Assembly: GCF_032999765.1 (NCBI RefSeq)
Contig: NZ_CP136051.1
Location: forward strand, 4,316,417 to 4,380,416
Direction of reading: 5' to 3'
Length of the DNA: 64,000 bases
Origin: Imperialibacter roseus
GTDB lineage: Bacteria > Bacteroidota > Bacteroidia > Cytophagales > Cyclobacteriaceae
Within the stretch, counting starts at the first letter, position 1, and the number at the start of each line of letters is the position of its first letter. This document shows positions 60,359 through 64,000 of the stretch, piece by piece. The position numbers and the translations under genes are program-made. The notes under the pieces were generated by a model. It worked only from the letters and a program-made list of their open reading frames with translations, was not told the origin of the DNA and made no database searches.

Positions 60359-61495
60359 TCACCGTTTCTTCTTCTTGTAGATATTCTTCAGGTCGTTTTC
60401 AAACAGTGTATAGGGATCGTCATAAAACTTCATGAAGTCAGGCACACTTACCTGCCCCGGATACGGCGCATAGTAGTGCGTTGGGCTGCGGATGTCGTTG
60501 CGCCACACCAGCACGTAGGCGAGCCGCATTTTGTGCATGCGCATGGTCTTGAGCAGCGTCTCTGTCCACCAGGTTTCGTTGGGAATCGACTCCAGGCCTG
60601 TCTCCGTAAAAGCAGCCAGCTTACCGGCCTTTCGGGCATAGTCCGACACAATCTTTAGTTTCAATGCAGCCGTGTCAATCGCATAGCGGTTGCGGCCCAT
60701 GTCGCCATAGTTGTCCATGCCCACCATGTCCACCCATTCGTCGCCAGGATAGCGGGCAAGGTATTTTTCTTCTGTAAGAAACTGATTGTCGGGCGAGAAG
60801 GCGTAGATGAAATTGTGTACATCCAGCTCGTCACGCAGGTAGCTAACTGTGAATTGCCACAAGGCGATGAACTCTTCCCGGGTGCAATGCGAAGCACCCC
60901 ACCAAAACCAGCCACCGTCAAACTCGTGATAGGGCCTGAAGATGACAGGTACGAGCTCTCCGTTGGCCCCTTTGATGCTGTGTGCCCAATCGGCTATGCC
61001 TTTCAGTATCTCCTTGTATTGTTCGTGGGCCTGCCCTCCGGGAATGATATAACTCACGGCAGGCAGCGACACGGTGTCCCGCCAGTAGAAGCCTCCGCCC
61101 GACACGGGGTTCGAAAAGTGCCACGCAATGGTAGTGACACCTCCCCTGTTGTAGGTATCCACCACATTCTTTCTCAGGCGCTCCTTAGCTTGCTCTATTT
61201 GCTCTGGTGAACGACCTGAAAAGCCACTGAAATCCACACCCACCATGGCGGGATGGGATCCGGTCACCGATTTCACATCAGAGCGGTCTTCGTCGCCAGC
61301 CCAGCCATGTCCGTACTCAGTGGCGTGCTGGTGAGCAAACAGTGTATGTTTTTTGGAAAGCTTCCGAAGGCTTTTGTAGAGCTTCTGCGTTTCTCTTGTG
61401 GCGTCTTTATCAATTGGTTTGTTTTTTTGAGCCAAAGCAGTTGATAAAAAAACACCAATAAGGCCAAAGATGAGAAGAATCCGTTTCGTCGTCAT
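60359..61495 (-). CDS. GH26 endo-beta-1,4-mannanase
   Basis: 378 aa with signal peptide (MTTKRILLIFGLIGVFLSTALAQ). GH26 motifs: VGVDFSGFSGRS, GVTTIAWHFSNPVSGG, VIFRPYHEFDGGWFWWG (acid/base Glu after RPYH), and LAAFTETGLES (nucleophile Glu). Degrades mannan or similar, such as algal or plant hemicellulose. Secreted or periplasmic, no lipobox. No SusC/SusD partners near, so it is not part of a usual PUL here. Confidence 0.93.
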   Translation of the reverse strand: MTTKRILLIFGLIGVFLSTALAQKNKPIDKDATRETQKLYKSLRKLSKKHTLFAHQHATEYGHGWAGDEDRSDVKSVTGSHPAMVGVDFSGFSGRSPEQIEQAKERLRKNVVDTYNRGGVTTIAWHFSNPVSGGGFYWRDTVSLPAVSYIIPGGQAHEQYKEILKGIADWAHSIKGANGELVPVIFRPYHEFDGGWFWWGASHCTREEFIALWQFTVSYLRDELDVHNFIYAFSPDNQFLTEEKYLARYPGDEWVDMVGMDNYGDMGRNRYAIDTAALKLKIVSDYARKAGKLAAFTETGLESIPNETWWTETLLKTMRMHKMRLAYVLVWRNDIRSPTHYYAPYPGQVSVPDFMKFYDDPYTLFENDLKNIYKKKKR

Positions 61496-61782
61496 GTGGG
61501 TGCGTTTAGGTGCAAATCAGTCTCAAAAATACCTCCTCACTCAAAAGGTATCAACTGATTGGTGGCCAATGGTAGGCGTCTTTCGTACCAAAATAAGGGG
61601 TGAAATCGCTCGGTGGTCAGCCGACTACAGATCAAATGCCAGAACCGCCCAAGGAGTTTTCATCCTTTGTGGCCGCAAAAAGTGCTAGCTTTCATTCAAC
61701 ATCACGCTACGTCAGGCTTCTTGAGCAAAAGCACCGGCAGCCAACTGTTATTACCCATCTTTATCAGCGATTCCCCTATACA

Positions 61783-62685
61783 ATGAAAAACACAGTCAAC
61801 CAGACGCCGCTTTTAGTGATAGTGCTTGCCTTCCTTTATGGTTGTGCCAGCGAGCCTAAAACTGAGACTGTCCATGAAGCCCCCTCTGCTGCTGTCAAAT
61901 CTGAGAGCAAAGGCCCGGAAAATGGCACCCTGCTCATCATTGGCGGTGCCGCCCAAAGCATCTTTTACGACAAGTTCATGGAGCTGGTGGGCGGCCCCGA
62001 CGAGCCCATTGTGGTCATTCCTACGGCGGCCTCCAGCGATGATTTTGACGAGGCCTACCTCGAAAAGTTCAGGAAAAGCTATACCGACAGGGGCTTTACC
62101 AATGTAACGGTGCTGCACACCCGTAGTGCTGAAGAAGCCAACACCGAGGAGTTTGCAGCTCCCATCAAAAATGCCAGGGGCGTGTGGTTCAGCGGCGGCA
62201 GGCAGTGGCGCCACGCCGACAGCTACCTGAATACAAAAACGCATGAAGCTTTCAACGAGCTGCTCGGCAGAGGCGGTGTGATTGCCGGAAGCTCTGCCGG
62301 AGCCACCATACAGGGTTCTTACCTGGCACGAGGCGACACAAAGTCAAACACCGTCATGATGGGTGACCACGAAGAAGGGCTCGGCTTTGTGACAAACATC
62401 GCCATCGACCAGCACCTGTTTGCCCGAAACAGGCAATTCGATCTATTTGAAATACTCGAAGAAAAACCGGAGCTGCTCGGCGTTGGGCTCGATGAGAACA
62501 CAGGCATCATTGTGCAGGGCGATCAATTCACAGTGTTTGGCGAAAGCTATGTGGCCATTTACGACGGCACCAGGTGGTCGGCGGAGCGAGACACAATTTA
62601 CCAGCTAGCACCTGGCAGCAAGGAGTTTTACCTATTGAAAGAAGGCCAGATGTATGATTTGAAGAACCGCAAAGTTATCAACTGA
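61783..62685 (+). CDS. lipoprotein cyanophycinase (peptidase S51)
   Basis: 300 aa from ATG 61783 (the frame opens earlier, but a lipobox FLYGC follows this ATG). S51 fold: GTLLIIGGAAQ, VVIPTAASSDDFDE, GVWFSGGRQWRH, VIAGSSAGATIQGSYLARGD with the nucleophile Ser in GSSAGA, then the IAIDQHLFARNRQFDLF segment. Cuts cyanophycin into beta-Asp-Arg dipeptides. As a lipoprotein it would act outside the cell, feeding on polymer from cyanobacteria or other bacteria. Divergent from GH26. Confidence 0.93.
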   Translation: MKNTVNQTPLLVIVLAFLYGCASEPKTETVHEAPSAAVKSESKGPENGTLLIIGGAAQSIFYDKFMELVGGPDEPIVVIPTAASSDDFDEAYLEKFRKSYTDRGFTNVTVLHTRSAEEANTEEFAAPIKNARGVWFSGGRQWRHADSYLNTKTHEAFNELLGRGGVIAGSSAGATIQGSYLARGDTKSNTVMMGDHEEGLGFVTNIAIDQHLFARNRQFDLFEILEEKPELLGVGLDENTGIIVQGDQFTVFGESYVAIYDGTRWSAERDTIYQLAPGSKEFYLLKEGQMYDLKNRKVIN

Positions 62686-62716
62686 CTTGATCTGAGTCCT
62701 TAGTAGCCAGCCTGGC

Positions 62717-63100
62717 TTAACCTTCTGCCTGATGCAATTGGATCAAATTGCCGCAAGTATCCTCGAAAACAGCCTGCGTGCCCCATTCGGCTTTTTTAGG
62801 CTTACTTCTGAAAACGACTCCCTTTTCCCTCAGCCTTTGGTAGTCCGCATGGATGTCTTTGGTTCCAAAAACAATGGTCGGCAATCCAGCCTCATATACA
62901 GCTTTCTGGAAGGCGTCGGCCCCAAGGTTTTGGTTAGGTTCCAGGAGCAGCGAAGTGCCATCTGGCTCATCCGGGCCTGCAACAATCGCTAGCTGCATTT
63001 CCGGCATGTACATTTTTTCCACAAAACCCAGCACCTCGGTATAGAACTTAAATGCAGCAATGGGGTCGTTTACAAAGATACTTGTTAGTGCTATTTTCAT
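62717..63100 (-). CDS. VOC-family (glyoxalase-like) protein
   Basis: 127 aa, two beta-alpha-beta-beta-beta modules: IFVNDPIAAFKFYTEVLGFVEKM, then IHADYQRLREKGVVFRSKPKKAEWGTQAVFEDTCGNLIQLHQ. Metal residues are typical for such proteins (Glu near the end replaced by Gln in LIQLHQ). Function unknown; 11 bases before the DUF4199 gene ends, same strand. Confidence 0.88.
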   Translation of the reverse strand: MKIALTSIFVNDPIAAFKFYTEVLGFVEKMYMPEMQLAIVAGPDEPDGTSLLLEPNQNLGADAFQKAVYEAGLPTIVFGTKDIHADYQRLREKGVVFRSKPKKAEWGTQAVFEDTCGNLIQLHQAEG

Positions 63101-63111
63101 TTTCTTCTTGC

Positions 63112-63630
63112 TTAGGGTTGCTTTCTTTTCAAGATCAGGGCGCTCACCAGGGAAATGACAAGACCTATAGGAAACACTTCTGAAAAAGTGATGAGCACTA
63201 CCGCCAGGGGATTTTGGTACATGTCGGCAAAAGTGGCCATTTCAGTAGCCTTGGCAGCCAGTTCCTGTTCGTTAGCACCACCAATTTTCGCCATATACAT
63301 CACATGCTGGTTGTATTTATCCAGATAATCGGGCATGAATAAATAATAGTCAAAAAGCCACACCACCACATACATCGTTGCGGCGATGAGGCTAATATAA
63401 AGCCCTGTTAAAAATGCTTTACCAAAACCGATAACGCCTCCATTCTGCTTGTCCCTGAATGTTTTGATGCCCACAAAAATGAAGGAGAAGGCGGCGATCA
63501 TCAGGGCGTAACCGACTACATCGTTGGTCTCAAATTCCGGGTTGGTGTAACACTTATCGGCCATATACAGCATCATGCCCGTGATGATGACGCCAGAAAT
63601 AAGGCCGAAAACAAGAACTATCTTTTTCAT
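63112..63630 (-). CDS. DUF4199 membrane protein
   Basis: 172 aa from the ATG at 63630 (an earlier in-frame ATG at 63663 is possible). Four TM helices (KIVLVFGLISGVIITGMML, YALMIAAFSFIFVGI, AFLTGLYISLIAATMYVVVWLF, AVVLITFSEVFPIGLVISLVSALIL), with the FRDKQNGGVIGFGKAFLTGL link typical of DUF4199. Function unknown; widespread in Bacteroidota. Confidence 0.88.
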   Translation of the reverse strand: MKKIVLVFGLISGVIITGMMLYMADKCYTNPEFETNDVVGYALMIAAFSFIFVGIKTFRDKQNGGVIGFGKAFLTGLYISLIAATMYVVVWLFDYYLFMPDYLDKYNQHVMYMAKIGGANEQELAAKATEMATFADMYQNPLAVVLITFSEVFPIGLVISLVSALILKRKQP

Positions 63631-63738
63631 CGTCGTGATTGTTTTTTTGTTGGATGCTGGCAAAGATGCAGGATGGAGCCTGTCAATTAATCACACTTTC
63701 GGGTGATTTTGAATTATTCACCCAAAAGGATGAGCCCA

Positions 63739-64000
63739 TCAAGCCACAATTCCCAACTTTCTTGCTTTGTCGACGGCCTGCGTTCTGCGGCCCACGTCAA
63801 GTTTCTCAAACAGGTTTTTCAAGTGCGTCTTCACCGTGTTCAACGACACAAAAAGCTGATCAGCAATTTCCTGATTACTTTTGCCAGCCGCCATCAGCTG
63901 CAGCACCTCGAGCTCCCTTTGGCTAATGCCGGTTTCCTTCAATGCTTCTTCGTTGGCAAGAAAATGCGCTGAATCAACAAGCACAGCTTTCTCTACTATT
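63739..64000 (-). CDS. LuxR-type transcriptional regulator, 5' end outside window
   Basis: C-terminal 86 residues. The frame is open to the window edge, so the GTG at 63984 is not the true start. A GerE helix-turn-helix is complete: [45 protein letters not shown]. The start and any receiver or sensor domain lie past the window. It ends at ARKLGIVA. Confidence 0.92.
   Translation of the reverse strand, partial: IVEKAVLVDSAHFLANEEALKETGISQRELEVLQLMAAGKSNQEIADQLFVSLNTVKTHLKNLFEKLDVGRRTQAVDKARKLGIVA

Noticed and set aside
1-64000. CRISPR arrays, IS elements, rRNA operon
   Set aside because: No regularly spaced repeats, transposase-like proteins or rRNA signatures were seen.

Overview
The window reads as a stretch of chromosome from a free-living, probably marine member of the Bacteroidota, most likely order Cytophagales. 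Supporting this: a type IX secretion (CHU_C/type B) sorting domain at about 15.75 kb; many lipobox and Tat-type leaders; families concentrated in this phylum (DUF4199, DUF4493-like lipoprotein, YaiO-type barrel, ECF sigma/anti-sigma/barrel triplet); almost no Shine-Dalgarno sequences; and repeated TAnnTTTG -7 promoter elements typical of the phylum. No rRNA, IS element, prophage or CRISPR array was seen. All functional calls come from reading motifs; no database search was run.

Layout. 0-9 kb: end of an alpha/beta hydrolase, purL, an inserted MntA/HepT toxin-antitoxin pair, a Na+-dependent NSS transporter, a DUF1003 membrane protein and a DUF4493-like lipoprotein. 9.2-12.2 kb: tRNA-Gln, then prs-rplY(ctc)-pth and a SET-domain protein. 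12.2-19.6 kb: an OmpA-like/TPR lipoprotein, a PspC-like small protein, and a leftward block hisS - T9SS cargo - EbfC/YbaB - GT2 glycosyltransferase; then a small Lys/Ala-rich protein. 19.7-26.4 kb: a PLP decarboxylase, then an unusual unit with a nitronate-monooxygenase-like flavin-barrel protein carrying extra cysteines, an Fe-S type Rrf2 regulator, and a monomeric B12-dependent ribonucleotide reductase. The flavoprotein and reductase promoters share an identical 26-bp palindrome, so they look like one regulon controlled by the Rrf2 protein.

26.9-41.2 kb is a long rightward array that looks like a signal-controlled cell-surface polymer locus: PilJ-type hybrid histidine kinase with Hpt, a PAS protein whose histidine-kinase dimerisation helix has lost its histidine, a lone receiver, a HEAT-repeat membrane protein, a processive-type GT2 synthase, an M20 hydrolase, an acyl-ACP thioesterase, an LtaS-like phosphotransferase with a C-terminal TPR tail, and a YaiO-like outer-membrane barrel with a related TPR head. 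41.2-50.8 kb: OsmC, a beta-CASP nuclease, an ECF sigma operon, Nudix, MATE, a barrel and an amine oxidase. 50.9-56.6 kb: a sugar-metabolism group (ROK kinase, exported Gfo/Idh oxidoreductase, two exported xylose-isomerase-like proteins) with rnhB and dinB inside. 56.7-58.9 kb: BlaR1/BlaI-type pair with palindromes at its promoter. 59-64 kb: lipoprotein, FkbM methyltransferase, GH26 mannanase, lipoprotein cyanophycinase, VOC protein, DUF4199 protein and the end of a LuxR-type regulator.

The best candidates for something undescribed are the Rrf2/flavin-barrel/class II RNR regulon and the HEAT-GT2-LtaS/TPR-YaiO/TPR locus with its phosphorelay.
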